A DNA stretch of 64,000 nt from Desulfosporosinus sp. OT (GCF_000224515.1 NZ_AGAF01000080.1:47036-111035); one strand, 5' to 3'. Shown: positions 45,652 to 55,063, counted from the stretch's first letter. The notes: generated from the sequence alone by a model not told the origin. Translations and numbers: made by a program.

Positions 45652-46145
45652 CGGAATTCCTCCATTCTACGATTCAATGCAAAACTATGGGCATGACAGA
45701 TTGCAATGGCTAAAGCATCAGCTGTATCGTCTGGTTTGGGAATTTCGTCCAACTTTAATAATCCCTTGACCATTTGTTGCACCTGCGTTTTCTCGGCCTT
45801 TCCATATCCTACAACCGCTTGCTTAACCTGTAGCGGAGTATATTCATAAATCGGGATGCCATGCTGGGCACCGGCCAGTAAGACGACACCTCGAGCATGT
45901 CCCACTGCTAGGGCGGTTGTGGTATTGCGATTAAAGAAAAGCTCTTCAACCGCCATGTGATCTGGAGGGAACTCCCGAAGAAAAGGGTCAATTTGTTGAT
46001 ATAACATTAACAAACGCTCCGCCAGAGGTGTGTGAGCAGGCGTTCGCCAGCAAGAATAAGCAAGTGGGCTTAAATGATTTCCTTTTTGTTCAATTAATCC
46101 ATACCCCATAATCGCTGTTCCAGGGTCAATCCCTAAAATAATCAT
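45648..46145 (-). CDS. ruvC: Holliday junction resolvase RuvC
   Basis: RuvC (165 residues) cuts Holliday junctions. Catalytic acids: Asp in [14 protein letters not shown], Glu in [19 protein letters not shown], and Asp in [38 protein letters not shown] is the DNA-contact helix. AAGGAAG precedes the ATG. First gene of ruvCAB. Confidence 0.96.
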   Translation of the reverse strand: MIILGIDPGTAIMGYGLIEQKGNHLSPLAYSCWRTPAHTPLAERLLMLYQQIDPFLREFPPDHMAVEELFFNRNTTTALAVGHARGVVLLAGAQHGIPIYEYTPLQVKQAVVGYGKAEKTQVQQMVKGLLKLDEIPKPDDTADALAIAICHAHSFALNRRMEEFR

Positions 46146-46219
46146 ACTCGCGTCTTCCTTTCAACATAGTAGATTTCGACAGAAGACGGACGATACCCTT
46201 TCTCCTATAAAATACCTTT

Positions 46220-46600
46220 CTACTCTCGCCACAGAGGTTCGTTGACCGTATCGATAAATGACTGAACCTCATCAAAGGAATAGAATTCCACCTTAGGAGC
46301 AATATCCAGCATTTCCTTTGGCCAAGCTTGGACATTTAGTCCAGTCACGATGACCCTGCCGTTCGCTCCCGGAGTCCCTTCGATTACAGATAGCACCCCA
46401 TCCTCCAAGCCAAAATGATAGGTAACCCTACGCGAAGCACCATTAGCCAAGGTATCCATCGATGAGGTAGTTTCTGAGCTGATTGAATTTAAGGCATAAG
46501 CACGATTTATATTGTCCCACCAAGACATTGCTGTAGGTACAATGCTGCCAATTCCTAAACCAATAATAAGGACGAGACTCATTACAATACATCTGGACAT
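46220..46600 (-). CDS. BofC C-terminal-like exported protein
   Basis: A 126-residue protein with an N-terminal membrane/signal segment (MSLVLIIGLGIGSIVPTAM). The C-terminal domain YHFGLEDGVLSVIEGTPGANGRV ... VEFYSFDEVQSFIDT resembles the C-terminal domain of BofC (seen as DGVLSVIEG and YSFDEVQSFID). BofC inhibits SpoIVB during sigma-K activation in Bacillus. Assignment is moderate. The ATG at 46600 is correct because the AGGAGGG box lies 9 bases before it; the upstream ATG at 46621 contains the box. That box is also part of a hairpin. Confidence 0.75.
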   Translation of the reverse strand: MSRCIVMSLVLIIGLGIGSIVPTAMSWWDNINRAYALNSISSETTSSMDTLANGASRRVTYHFGLEDGVLSVIEGTPGANGRVIVTGLNVQAWPKEMLDIAPKVEFYSFDEVQSFIDTVNEPLWRE

Positions 46601-46601
46601 A

Positions 46602-46651
46602 ATGAAAAACCCTCCTGACATGTCTTCTTACCTCTAGTCTTGCCAGGAGGG
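46602..46651 (-). terminator. hairpin overlapping the bofC-like ribosome binding site
   Basis: CCCTCCTG (46644-46651 read on minus) pairs with CAGGAGGG (46610-46617) with a 26-base loop, followed by TTTTTCATT. It looks like the terminator of yebC, but its 3' arm is also the ribosome binding site of the next gene. Confidence 0.6.
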
Positions 46652-46690
46652 CATGGTTTAATCGTTATGATGTTCGAAACTTAGTCTTGT

Positions 46691-47443
46691 CTAAAAATCT
46701 TCACCCGACAAGGCTTCCGCCAATTCAAAATTAGAATACACCCCTTGAGTATCGTCATGATCCTCAAGGATATCCATCAAACGTACAATCTTCCGTGCCT
46801 GGTCTGCATCCGTTATTTCGATGGTGTTTTGAGGAATAGGGCTAATCACAGACTCTTCCACTGAAATTTTTTGATCTACAAGCGCCTGACGAACACTTTC
46901 CAGGGCGTCTGGAGCGGTGTAGACTACAAAACCATCTTCATCTATATCTAAGTCCTCAGCTCCTGCGTCTAAGACCATCATCATCAAATCATCGTCGTTT
47001 AACTTAAGCCCCTCACGTAAGATTCTCAGTTGACCTTTTTCTTCAAACATCCAGCTGACGCAACCGGTCTCACCCATGTTGCCACCATTCTTAGAAAAAA
47101 TATGGCGGACCTCACCAGCCGAACGGTTGCGATTGTCCGTTAGAATATCAATCATTACGGCTACACCGCCAGGACCGTACCCCTCATAACGCAGTTCTTC
47201 ATAAGCTGCGCCTTCTAGGCCGCCGATCCCTTTCAGAATTGCTCGCTGGATATTTTCATTGGGCACATTTTCCGCTTTAGCGTTTTCAATGGCAATTTTT
47301 AATCGAAAGTTGTTAACGTCTCCCCCACATGCCCGGGAGGCAACAACTAACTCCCGACCCAGTTTGGTAAACATTTTCCCTTTATGGGCATCTGCCTTGC
47401 CTTTTTTATGTTTAATGTTTGCCCACTTTGAATGTCCCGACAT
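46691..47443 (-). CDS. yebC: YebC/PmpR family protein
   Basis: A 250-residue YebC-type protein, long annotated as transcriptional regulator and recently linked to relief of ribosome stalling at proline runs for some members. The start [21 protein letters not shown] is invariant. [36 protein letters not shown] and [19 protein letters not shown] are typical. AAGGAGG before the ATG. It lies upstream of the ruv genes as in many bacteria. Confidence 0.96.
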   Translation of the reverse strand: MSGHSKWANIKHKKGKADAHKGKMFTKLGRELVVASRACGGDVNNFRLKIAIENAKAENVPNENIQRAILKGIGGLEGAAYEELRYEGYGPGGVAVMIDILTDNRNRSAGEVRHIFSKNGGNMGETGCVSWMFEEKGQLRILREGLKLNDDDLMMMVLDAGAEDLDIDEDGFVVYTAPDALESVRQALVDQKISVEESVISPIPQNTIEITDADQARKIVRLMDILEDHDDTQGVYSNFELAEALSGEDF

Positions 47444-47518
47444 GACAAACTCCTCCTTGTGCTAATTGACTATTAAACAGTTTAGCATAGGGTAAATTCC
47501 CTTGTAAAGAAATATATA

Positions 47519-47571
47519 GAAAAACTAAACTCTTAATGGAGTTACTATCTCCACTAAAAGTTTAGTTTTAA
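47519..47571 (-). terminator. terminator after cysK
   Basis: AAAACTAAACT pairs with AGTTTAGTTTT, with an inner TGGAG/CTCCA stem (47521-47569). T-rich on both outer sides, so it may serve both directions. Confidence 0.7.
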
Positions 47572-47615
47572 AACTTATTCCAAGCTTTTTGGGTTATCGA
47601 ACCATGAACATCGAA

Positions 47616-48539
47616 TCAGCTTTGGCTGGTAAAAAGTTCAGTGCTCAAGTAACGCTCCCCTGTATCGGGAGCAATGACAACAACGTTTTTGCCTTCTCCC
47701 AAGGTTGCGGCTACTTGAAGTGCCGCACTTACCGCAGCCCCAGACGAAATACCTACCAAAAGTCCTTCTTCACGTGCTAGACGCCGCGTTGTGTCAAAAG
47801 CATCCTCATTACTTACTTGAATAAGTTGATCCATAACTGTTTGGTTTAAAACTGCAGGGACAAACCCAGCGCCAATACCTTGGATTTTATGCGGCCCTGG
47901 TTTTCCGCCAGAGATGACTGGCGACGAGGCAGGCTCAACCCCAATGATCTTTACTTCCGGCAGACGGGCTTTCAAAATCTCACCCACTCCCGTTATTGTC
48001 CCCCCAGTACCAATTCCGGCGACAAAAGCATCGATACCGCTCAACTGATCAAGAAGTTCTAAGACCGTGCTCCGTCGATGTGCTTCCGGGTTGGCAGGAT
48101 TTTCAAATTGCTGAGGCATAAAATAATCCGGGTTTTCGCGGAGCAAACGTTTTGCCTCTTCAATCGCGCCGTTCATTCCTGCTGCTCCAGGCGTTAAGAC
48201 GAATTCAGCGCCATAGGCGACCATTAGCATCCGCCGCTCAACGCTCATCGTATCCGGCAGAACGACAATTAGACGATAACCTCGAGCGGCTGCAATCATC
48301 GCCAGTCCAATACCCGTGTTCCCACTTGTCGGCTCAACAATAGTTCCCCCCGGTTTAAGCACCCCTCGTTCCTCAGCATCCCGTATCATTCCCAAGGCTA
48401 TCCGATCTTTGATACTTCCGCCTGGATTGAAAGCCTCAGCCTTGACATAAACATTAGCCATGCCAGGCTTCACCACTCGCTGTAAACGGATCAAAGGGGT
48501 CTGCCCTATCAAATCCGCAATAGAATCAACAACTTTCAT
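47616..48539 (-). CDS. cysK: cysteine synthase (O-acetylserine sulfhydrylase)
   Basis: CysK (307 residues) makes cysteine from O-acetylserine and sulfide with PLP. The lysine is in EAFNPGGSIKDRIALGM, the phosphate loop is GIGTGGTITGVGEILK, and VEPTSGNTGIGLAMIAA is the substrate loop. The C-terminus VVIAPDTGERYLSTELF is complete. The ATG at 48539 has GGGGG upstream. The promoter carries a perfect inverted repeat. Confidence 0.96.
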   Translation of the reverse strand: MKVVDSIADLIGQTPLIRLQRVVKPGMANVYVKAEAFNPGGSIKDRIALGMIRDAEERGVLKPGGTIVEPTSGNTGIGLAMIAAARGYRLIVVLPDTMSVERRMLMVAYGAEFVLTPGAAGMNGAIEEAKRLLRENPDYFMPQQFENPANPEAHRRSTVLELLDQLSGIDAFVAGIGTGGTITGVGEILKARLPEVKIIGVEPASSPVISGGKPGPHKIQGIGAGFVPAVLNQTVMDQLIQVSNEDAFDTTRRLAREEGLLVGISSGAAVSAALQVAATLGEGKNVVVIAPDTGERYLSTELFTSQS

Positions 48540-48574
48540 GTTCAATTCCCCCAATTCATATCAAATTAGTATGA

Positions 48575-48607
48575 ATTAATAGTAGCAACTATTAATCCTT
48601 TTGTCAA
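48575..48607 (-). promoter_or_regulatory. cysK promoter with palindromic operator
   Basis: Minus strand TTGACA (48602-48607), 17-base spacer and TACTAT (48579-48584). ATTAATAG/CTATTAAT (48575-48582 and 48589-48596, 6-base loop) is a perfect palindrome over the -10 and spacer, a likely repressor site. An Rrf2/CymR-type factor is one possibility. Confidence 0.65.
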
Positions 48608-48613
48608 ATAGAA

Positions 48614-49027
48614 CTATTTGCCCTTGAGTCGTTCCTCCACTTCAGTAACTAAAGCTTCAATCTGGTGAGGTAAAGGGATTCGGACAACTCCTATGAGTTG
48701 AATATTCCCGCGTTGGATTGGGAGCAGCAATTTGTCTGCCCTACTGGCAGAAATAGCCATAGCCATAGCCGGAGTAATTTCTCCCAACAGACCATAGACC
48801 ATCATTACCGCAATCGATCCGACAATAATGTCTACCCGATCAGAATTAAAACAAATCGCGGACTCCCCCGAAGCACCCTCTGTAGCCCCAGCACGCAACA
48901 TTGCTCCTGTAGCAAGAGCATTCGTTCCCAGAGCAAGGATATCCAACTCGGGCATTCGTTTGCGTAACTGCTCAACAATATGTTTGCCAATACCGCCGCC
49001 CTGCCCATCAATGACTGCTATCCGCAT
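48614..49027 (-). CDS. DUF3842 family protein
   Basis: A 137-residue protein of the DUF3842 family: MRIAVIDGQGGGIGKHIVEQL (nucleotide-binding-like glycine motif), then LDILALGTNALATGAMLRAGA, a VDIIVGSIAVMM segment and LGEITPAMAMAI. It is common in Clostridia and of unknown function. The Rossmann-like start suggests nucleotide or metal-cofactor binding (inference). The ATG at 49027 has GAGGG upstream. It follows hypE by 20 bases and is likely co-transcribed with the hyp genes. Confidence 0.88.
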   Translation of the reverse strand: MRIAVIDGQGGGIGKHIVEQLRKRMPELDILALGTNALATGAMLRAGATEGASGESAICFNSDRVDIIVGSIAVMMVYGLLGEITPAMAMAISASRADKLLLPIQRGNIQLIGVVRIPLPHQIEALVTEVEERLKGK

Positions 49028-49047
49028 AATACCCTCTTCCTTCCTTC

Positions 49048-50040
49048 TCAACATATCCGGGGAAGATGCTCACCTTCAAGCATGCCAACAATACGTTTTC
49101 CCCCAAGAGGGGTTTCTAACAAGACGAGTCCTGGCTTTTCCTCATGAACTCGCCCGATGCGTGCCGCATAGCGTCCCAGTGGGTGGGCCTGTATTTTTTG
49201 CAGAACATCGTCCGCGACTTCTGGTGAAACAATTACCAAGGCTTTCCCCTCATTCGCTAAATAAAGGGGCTCTAAGCCTAACATTTCGCATGCCCCTTCA
49301 ACACTTGGAGAAAGTGGCAATAGTTTCTCATCTAAGAGAATACTTACTCCAGCTTGCCCGGCCAATTCATTAAGCGTCGTCGCCACGCCACCACGGGTAG
49401 GGTCTCTCATACATTTAACTCCTGGCAAATAAAAGGCATCAATAAGTCCATTTAAGGGCGCGCAGTCACTCACCACTGGGGTTTGAAATTCAAGTCCTTC
49501 TCGCTCAGACAAAATTGCAATCCCATGATCCCCAATCGTCCCAGTAATCAGAATTTCGTCGCCGGGCCGAATTCGTTCTGGGCCGACTAAACGATTGGTA
49601 ATATACCCGATCCCCGTTGTGTTTATGAAAATTTTATCTACGCTTCCCCGTTCGACAACTTTCGTATCCCCACATACGATCGAGACCCCTGCTTCCGATG
49701 CTGTTTCGGCAATACTCTTAATGATCCGCTCTAGGTCATCCAAGGGCAAGCCTTCTTCTAAAATAAGCGCCAGCGTTAAAAACTTAGGCGTCGCTCCACT
49801 CACTGCTAGGTCATTGACGGTGCCACATACGGCAAGTTTACCGATATTTCCGCCGCGGAAAAACAAGGGTGAAACCACGAATGAGTCAGTGGTTACTGCA
49901 ATTTGCTCTCGTCCCGGTAATATGCTCGCATCATTCATCTGATCTAGGTAGGGATTGCCTAAATACTTCTGGAAAAGGGTACGAATTAATTCATGGCTTA
50001 ACCGCCCACCGCTTCCATGAGCCATCATAATACGTTCCAT
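49048..50040 (-). CDS. hypE: hydrogenase maturation protein HypE
   Basis: HypE (330 residues) dehydrates the carbamoylated C-terminal Cys to a thiocyanate, giving the CN ligands of the [NiFe] site. The PurM-like fold has MMAHGSGGRLSHELI, ITTDSFVVSPLFFRGG (as VTTDSFVVSPLFF), GDTKVVERG, ITGTIGDHGIAIL and MRDPTRGGVATTLNEL. The C-terminus ends HLPRIC, with the essential terminal Cys. The ATG at 50040 shares its first base with the hypD stop. The longer frame to 50256 overlaps hypD and is not used. Confidence 0.96.
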   Translation of the reverse strand: MERIMMAHGSGGRLSHELIRTLFQKYLGNPYLDQMNDASILPGREQIAVTTDSFVVSPLFFRGGNIGKLAVCGTVNDLAVSGATPKFLTLALILEEGLPLDDLERIIKSIAETASEAGVSIVCGDTKVVERGSVDKIFINTTGIGYITNRLVGPERIRPGDEILITGTIGDHGIAILSEREGLEFQTPVVSDCAPLNGLIDAFYLPGVKCMRDPTRGGVATTLNELAGQAGVSILLDEKLLPLSPSVEGACEMLGLEPLYLANEGKALVIVSPEVADDVLQKIQAHPLGRYAARIGRVHEEKPGLVLLETPLGGKRIVGMLEGEHLPRIC

Positions 50041-51134
50041 TAATCCCCACTCCTTTGTGCGTATCGGTAATAAGCGGCACATGACCCTTCGGAAGACACC
50101 ATACAAGGTCCAACCGGTTTCATAGGTGTACAAAAACGGGCAAACAAAGAACATTGGGTTGGATAAATTCGACCTTTCAAGACATCCCCACAACGGCAAC
50201 CGGGGGTTTCCTCGGAATGAAAAATCGGCAACGAGAATTTCTTGGCCGCATCCCATAAGCTGTATTCTTCTCGAATACCCAAGCCACTTTGGGGAATTAA
50301 TCCTATACCCCTCCAGGATGCCTCAACCGGCTCAAAGACTTGTTCGATGAACATTCTGGCTCGAGGGTTCCCTTCTGGTTTGGCGACCCGTTTATATTGG
50401 ATTTCAATTTCTGAACGCCCTTCCTCACGTTGACGAAGAAGCATAACAATGGCTTCTAATATATCAAGGGCTTCAAATCCGGTCACAACGCCAGGTTTGC
50501 CATAATCCTTAGCCATAAAACCAATGGGTTCAATGCCAATAATCGAGCAGACATGCCCTGGATCAAGGAAAGCATCGACAACCAATTCAGCGTCCTCAGC
50601 TAACAGTCTTAACACTGGAGGAACGACCTTGTGCATAGATAGCACGCTATAATTTTCTATTCCTTCATGTTTTGCTGTTTCTAAACTTACGGCTACAGTA
50701 GGCACTGTCGTCTCAAACCCAATTCCCAGAAAGACGACCTCTTTATCCCGGTTTTTTCGGGCTAACTCTAAAGCATCTTGGGTCGAATAAACAATTCGAA
50801 CATCTGCCCCTTCTGCTCTTAAAACTTGCAAGTTTTTCTCTGTCCCCGGCACCCGAATCATGTCTCCGAACGTTGCGGTAATCACATTCGGTTGCGCAGC
50901 TAAATAAAGGTAGCGATCAATGTCACTGCTATCTGTCACACAAACTGGACAACCTGGTCCTGATATTAAGCGAACCGTCTCCGGCAACAACTCTCGAAGC
51001 GCATTTTTAGCGATAGCTACGGTATGTGTTCCACACACCTCCATAATTGTAAACGTACTTTGGGCTAAGGCCTGGATTTCCGCAAGATAGTCAGCCGCCT
51101 TAGTCAAAAGCTCCTTACTCTTGTTCATAGGCAT
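50040..51134 (-). CDS. hypD: hydrogenase maturation protein HypD
   Basis: HypD (364 residues) is the [4Fe-4S] scaffold on which Fe(CN)2CO is assembled with HypC. Motifs: TIMEVCGTHTVAIAKN, LISGPGCPVCVTD, VFLGIGFETTVPTVA and the Cys-rich end GCRCGDVLKGRIYPTQCSLFARFCTPMKPVGPCMVSSEGSCAAYYRY (ligands in GCRCGDVL and PVGPCMVSSEGSCAAYY). GGAGG before the ATG. Overlaps hypC by 20 bases. Confidence 0.97.
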   Translation of the reverse strand: MPMNKSKELLTKAADYLAEIQALAQSTFTIMEVCGTHTVAIAKNALRELLPETVRLISGPGCPVCVTDSSDIDRYLYLAAQPNVITATFGDMIRVPGTEKNLQVLRAEGADVRIVYSTQDALELARKNRDKEVVFLGIGFETTVPTVAVSLETAKHEGIENYSVLSMHKVVPPVLRLLAEDAELVVDAFLDPGHVCSIIGIEPIGFMAKDYGKPGVVTGFEALDILEAIVMLLRQREEGRSEIEIQYKRVAKPEGNPRARMFIEQVFEPVEASWRGIGLIPQSGLGIREEYSLWDAAKKFSLPIFHSEETPGCRCGDVLKGRIYPTQCSLFARFCTPMKPVGPCMVSSEGSCAAYYRYAQRSGD

Positions 51135-51342
51135 TGGCTACCTCCAACAAAAGTTCTTCAGTCTCTTTTGCGCTCTCATCGTCGATGATTCCAATGGCAA
51201 AGCCCGCGTGAACCAAAACATATTCACCGATTTTGACCTCAGGAACCAAGTCAATACTGACAACCCGTTCATTCCCCATCATATCCACTTTGGCAATCGA
51301 ACCATCCATCGAAACAACTTTAGCAGGAATAGCTAAACACAT
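51115..51342 (-). CDS. hypC: hydrogenase maturation chaperone HypC
   Basis: HypC (75 residues) carries iron intermediates from HypD to the large subunit. The start MCLAIPAKVV holds the essential Cys2. VDMMGNERVVSIDLVPEVKIGEYVLVHAGFAI is the OB-like core (seen as GEYVLVHAGFAI). It begins directly after the hypF stop (51343) and overlaps hypD. Confidence 0.97.
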   Translation of the reverse strand: MCLAIPAKVVSMDGSIAKVDMMGNERVVSIDLVPEVKIGEYVLVHAGFAIGIIDDESAKETEELLLEVANAYEQE

Positions 51343-53640
51343 TTACAACACCTCATTCGCAATTAATAGTTGTCCGAAGGCAAGCCCGCCGTCTCCGGGA
51401 GGGAGCGCTTTAGAGCGCAAGACTTCAATTTTGTGGTTTTGACAGAGATTAAGAATGATTTCTGTCAAAAGTTTATTTTGGAAGACCCCTCCGCTCAAAA
51501 CCAAAGGATCTGCCGCTACTCTTAATTGTAACACAAGATCTACGATAGCCTGAGCAATGGTTCGGTGAAAACGATACGCGATTTCTCCCCGACTCACGCC
51601 AAGAATAATGTCCTGGACTAGTCCTTCAAAGAGCGGTTTTACCCCAAGGATGTATACCGCCCGTTCTACTCTAACCTCATAAGGATATAGTAATCGTATC
51701 TTATCTACCTTATGCTCTGCAACTTCAGCACATCGATTCTGCCAAAACCTCGTTGCCAGACTTTCCAGCTCGATCGCCGCTTGTCCTTCGTAGGTTACCT
51801 TTGTACAAACACCAAGCAACCCGCTCACTGCGTCAAAGAGCCTCCCTGCACTTGATGTTTGGAAGATTTGAACCCCTGTTTCAAGTTGGCGATCTAAGAT
51901 TTGACGTTCATTGACCGAAAGTGTTGTCCAAAAAGGTTCTGTCTTTTGCCAAGTCTCACTGGTAAGAAGCGTTTTAAGATAAGCATATGCGATACGCAAA
52001 GGACGTTTTGCAGCCGCATCGCCCGATGGAAGTGGCAAATACTCCAGATGTGCCTTGCGTTCATATCCTGAAGCATTACCGTATATAAATTCAAATCCCC
52101 AAATACACTGATCTTCTCCGAGACCAGTCCCATCACAGATAACCCCCAGAGTCGGGTCTGAGCGATCCCACTCTCCCAACACGCTGACTAAATGCGCATG
52201 ATGATGCTGCACTGAACGTTTCGACCAAGGCTGTTCCAGGGCAAATCGGGTCAGCTGGTAGTTCGGATGCTTATCGTAAGCAATCGCCAACGGCGAAATA
52301 TTGACAACTCGCTGAAAGGATTTAAGTTCCTGGTGAAAACGTTGGAGATTTTCATATCCTTGCATATCTCCAAGATACTGACTTACAAAAGCCCGCTGGC
52401 CGGAGGCGAGGCAAAAAGCATTTTTCAGATCTCCGCCCACACCTAGTAATGGGGTCTTGACATGAATTGATGACATCAAAATCGGTAAAGGGACCTGACC
52501 GCGAGCCCGCCTCAAAAAAACTGCTTCATCTCCGATAACTTGAACAACCGAGTCGTCACAGGGATGATAAATATCCCGGTTATGCATCAAAAAATAATCG
52601 GCGATTCCCTGTAATTCTTCGAAGGCTTCATCATTGGTATAAACAAGAGGGCGGCCGCTGAGATTGGCACTCGTCATGACTAGAAAATCATACGGTCCTT
52701 CAAACAAACGATGATGAAGGGGAGTATAAGGAAGCATGATTCCTAACGTATGAATACCCGGCGTTATGTCCTCTGGTAAAGAATTAGTTAGTCCAACCTT
52801 ACGTTCAAGTACAACGATGGGAGCGGCTGAACTTCGTAACAGTTCCTCCTCCTTAGGGGAAATAACAACCGCGTCTCGCGCTCGTGCTACCGTCCGAGCC
52901 ATCACTGCAAAAGGCTTGGCTCCTCGTTCTTTTCGCTCACGCAGGCGCCGTACTGCTTGCACATTTCGAGCATCACAAACAAGATGGAAACCACCTAATC
53001 CTTTTACCGCAATAATCCCTCCTTGGGACAGCTGAGCGACACCTATGCCAGGGAGCACGTGACCCACATCATTTCTGAGTTCGACCATCGGCCCACACTC
53101 TTTACAGGCCACTGGTTGAGCATGGAAACGCCGATCTCTTGGATTTCTATACTCTACTGCACAGGCTTTGCACATCGGGAACCCTGACATGGTCGTTTGT
53201 GCTCGATCATAAGGTACATCACGGATAATCGTATAGCGCGGGCCACAATTCGTGCAATTTGTGAAAGGATATCGGTAATGCCGATTCTCAGGATCGGCTA
53301 CTTCTTTAAGACAATCTCCACACGTTGCAACGTCGGGCGAAATTAAAACATCTGCTTCTTGCCCCGCCTCACTCTCAACAATTTCAAACGTCGCATAATT
53401 TTCCAGCTCCGCCCCAACGGATCGCGCCGTCACAATTTTAGCCAAAGGCGGGGCCTCTTCCAGCAAACGATGATAGAACAACTCCAGCTTAGCACCTTCT
53501 GCATGGATCGTCACACCTTGGCTTGAGTTATTCACCCACCCTTTAATACCTAGTTCTTCCGCGAGCTTGAAAACAAACGGCCGAAAGCCCACCCCTTGAA
53601 CAATCCCATTGAAGTAAATAGTCTTTGCTTCAAGATTCAT
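51343..53640 (-). CDS. hypF: carbamoyltransferase HypF
   Basis: HypF (765 residues) activates carbamoyl phosphate and transfers the carbamoyl group to HypE. Domains in order: acylphosphatase (FNGIVQGVGFRPFVFKLA), zinc fingers (CGDCLKEVADP, TNCTNCGPRYTII, CKACAVEYRN, CKECGPMVEL), YrdC-like (GGIIAVKGLGGFHLVCDA) and Kae1-like kinase domain (HHHAHLVSVLGEW, GVICDGTGLGEDQCIWGFEF, LVLSGGVFQNKLL). The ATG at 53640 lacks a strong ribosome binding site. First gene of hypFCDE. Confidence 0.97.
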   Translation of the reverse strand: MNLEAKTIYFNGIVQGVGFRPFVFKLAEELGIKGWVNNSSQGVTIHAEGAKLELFYHRLLEEAPPLAKIVTARSVGAELENYATFEIVESEAGQEADVLISPDVATCGDCLKEVADPENRHYRYPFTNCTNCGPRYTIIRDVPYDRAQTTMSGFPMCKACAVEYRNPRDRRFHAQPVACKECGPMVELRNDVGHVLPGIGVAQLSQGGIIAVKGLGGFHLVCDARNVQAVRRLRERKERGAKPFAVMARTVARARDAVVISPKEEELLRSSAAPIVVLERKVGLTNSLPEDITPGIHTLGIMLPYTPLHHRLFEGPYDFLVMTSANLSGRPLVYTNDEAFEELQGIADYFLMHNRDIYHPCDDSVVQVIGDEAVFLRRARGQVPLPILMSSIHVKTPLLGVGGDLKNAFCLASGQRAFVSQYLGDMQGYENLQRFHQELKSFQRVVNISPLAIAYDKHPNYQLTRFALEQPWSKRSVQHHHAHLVSVLGEWDRSDPTLGVICDGTGLGEDQCIWGFEFIYGNASGYERKAHLEYLPLPSGDAAAKRPLRIAYAYLKTLLTSETWQKTEPFWTTLSVNERQILDRQLETGVQIFQTSSAGRLFDAVSGLLGVCTKVTYEGQAAIELESLATRFWQNRCAEVAEHKVDKIRLLYPYEVRVERAVYILGVKPLFEGLVQDIILGVSRGEIAYRFHRTIAQAIVDLVLQLRVAADPLVLSGGVFQNKLLTEIILNLCQNHKIEVLRSKALPPGDGGLAFGQLLIANEVL

Positions 53641-53974
53641 ATGATACAACAACCAGCTTTCAATAGCTTTCTTGATTCTTCCTGTTCTAAGACGCTGCTT
53701 CTATGAAAATGAGCGTTTAATTGATGACAAAAATCCTATTAACTTCCTTATATTGTACACGCCAAACTCTATTTTCTTCAAGAGGATGATAAGACTATTA
53801 AAATTTCGACAAATTCAGTGGAATTAATAAATAGATTTTAAATAATAATTAAAATTTTTAGATTCTTCTAAAATATAAGGAGGAATACAATAGTTTGAGT
53901 CGAATACATATTCTAGGTATAAATATTTCTGATTACAAGCGATGACGCATATTACAGGAGGTGTTCTGAAAATT
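53641..53974. other. divergent promoter region hypF / hydrogenase
   Basis: AT-rich 334-base region between the divergent hypFCDE and hydrogenase operons. On the plus strand a sigma-A type promoter TTGAGT (53895-53900) - 17 bases - TATAAA (53918-53923) fits a start near 53930. AGGAGGTG at 53956-53963 is the ribosome binding site for the ATG at 53975. An additional AAGGAGG at 53877-53883 lies before the promoter and opens only a 16-codon frame. Confidence 0.55.
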
Positions 53975-55063
53975 ATGGGAAATTTTGATTTGCTCAAAGC
54001 AAAAGGCGTTTCTCGGCGAGATTTTATGAAGTTAGTAGCAGCAACGACCGCGGCACTTGGCTTACCTGAACTTTTTGTTCCCCAAGCAGCCTCGGCTCTA
54101 GAACAAGCTCTTAAGAAGCCACCTGTTATATGGTTGGAAGGTATGGACTGTACAGGATGTACCGAGTCAGCCATAGCCACCTTAAACCCTTCACCCGCCG
54201 AACTCGTTCTAGACATGCTCTCAATTCGCTATCATGAAACGATCATGGCCGGATCCGGTCAAACATCCGAGGAAGCCTACCAATCAGCTCTGAAAGAGAA
54301 CTTCGTTCTCATCGTAGAGGGTGCTTGTCCAGCTAAAGAGGAGTATGACCGTTTCTGTATGGTTGGAGGGAAGCCATTCCGCACAACCCTGATTGAAGCC
54401 GCCCGCAAAGCTCAGGCGATCATCGCCATAGGTAGTTGCGCATCTGAAGGGGCTGGTATTCCGGGCGCTTGTGCTTCTGGTGCCGTTGGGGTAGGAGAAA
54501 TCCTTAGTACTGCCGGAATTTCCACACCGCTTATCAATCTTCCTTGTTGCCCCGTTAAACCCACAACCTTAATTGGTACTATCGTCTATTATTTAACTTA
54601 TCATAAAGCTCCTCCCCTTGATTCGCAAAATCGCCCCCTAGCATTCTATGGCACACTATTACACGATAACTGTCCACGCCGCGGCCATTTTGAAAATGGC
54701 GAATTCCTCACAGATTGGAATGATCCTCTCCAGAAGCAGTATTGTCTTATGTTAAAAGGCTGCAAAGGCCCGCAAACCTACACAGACTGTGCTCAAGTAT
54801 GGTGGAATGACAACGCTAACTTCTGTATTAACGCCGGATCACCTTGTTCGGGGTGTTCAGAGAAAAGCTTTTATAAAGAATTTAGCCCCTTATATGCAAA
54901 ACAAGAAATGTTTAAGCTACCGGGCATCGGTCAGATTAATGCCGATACCGTCGGAGCCGTTATCGGAGGAGCAGCAGCCGTTGGCCTTGGTGCCCACTTA
55001 ATCGCCACGGCAGCTAGCGGCAGATTGAGCAGTAAGGATCATGATCGTAAGGAGGATATGTAG
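53975..55063 (+). CDS. [NiFe] hydrogenase small subunit (Tat-exported)
   Basis: A 362-residue small subunit of a membrane-bound uptake hydrogenase. It carries a twin-arginine signal (GVSRRDFMKLVAATTAALG), with likely cleavage near ASA. The proximal cluster ligands start at EGMDCTGCTES, followed by VEGACPAKE and PCCPVKPT. The distal/medial cluster region has HDNCPRRGHF, CLMLKGCKGP and CINAGSPCSGCSE. A C-terminal hydrophobic helix anchors it in the membrane. The ATG at 53975 is used since it has AGGAGGTG upstream; a start at 53942 would sit before that box. First gene of the hydrogenase operon. Confidence 0.95.
   Translation: MGNFDLLKAKGVSRRDFMKLVAATTAALGLPELFVPQAASALEQALKKPPVIWLEGMDCTGCTESAIATLNPSPAELVLDMLSIRYHETIMAGSGQTSEEAYQSALKENFVLIVEGACPAKEEYDRFCMVGGKPFRTTLIEAARKAQAIIAIGSCASEGAGIPGACASGAVGVGEILSTAGISTPLINLPCCPVKPTTLIGTIVYYLTYHKAPPLDSQNRPLAFYGTLLHDNCPRRGHFENGEFLTDWNDPLQKQYCLMLKGCKGPQTYTDCAQVWWNDNANFCINAGSPCSGCSEKSFYKEFSPLYAKQEMFKLPGIGQINADTVGAVIGGAAAVGLGAHLIATAASGRLSSKDHDRKEDM

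Noticed and set aside
49048-50256. Long (402-codon) version of hypE
   Set aside because: The first 72 codons overlap hypD in another frame and lack family similarity; the ATG at 50040 is coupled to the hypD stop.
53877-53945. Sixteen-codon leader peptide upstream of the hydrogenase operon (TTG start after AAGGAGG)
   Set aside because: The candidate promoter lies inside this frame, so it would not be transcribed from that promoter; spacing to the TTG is also long.
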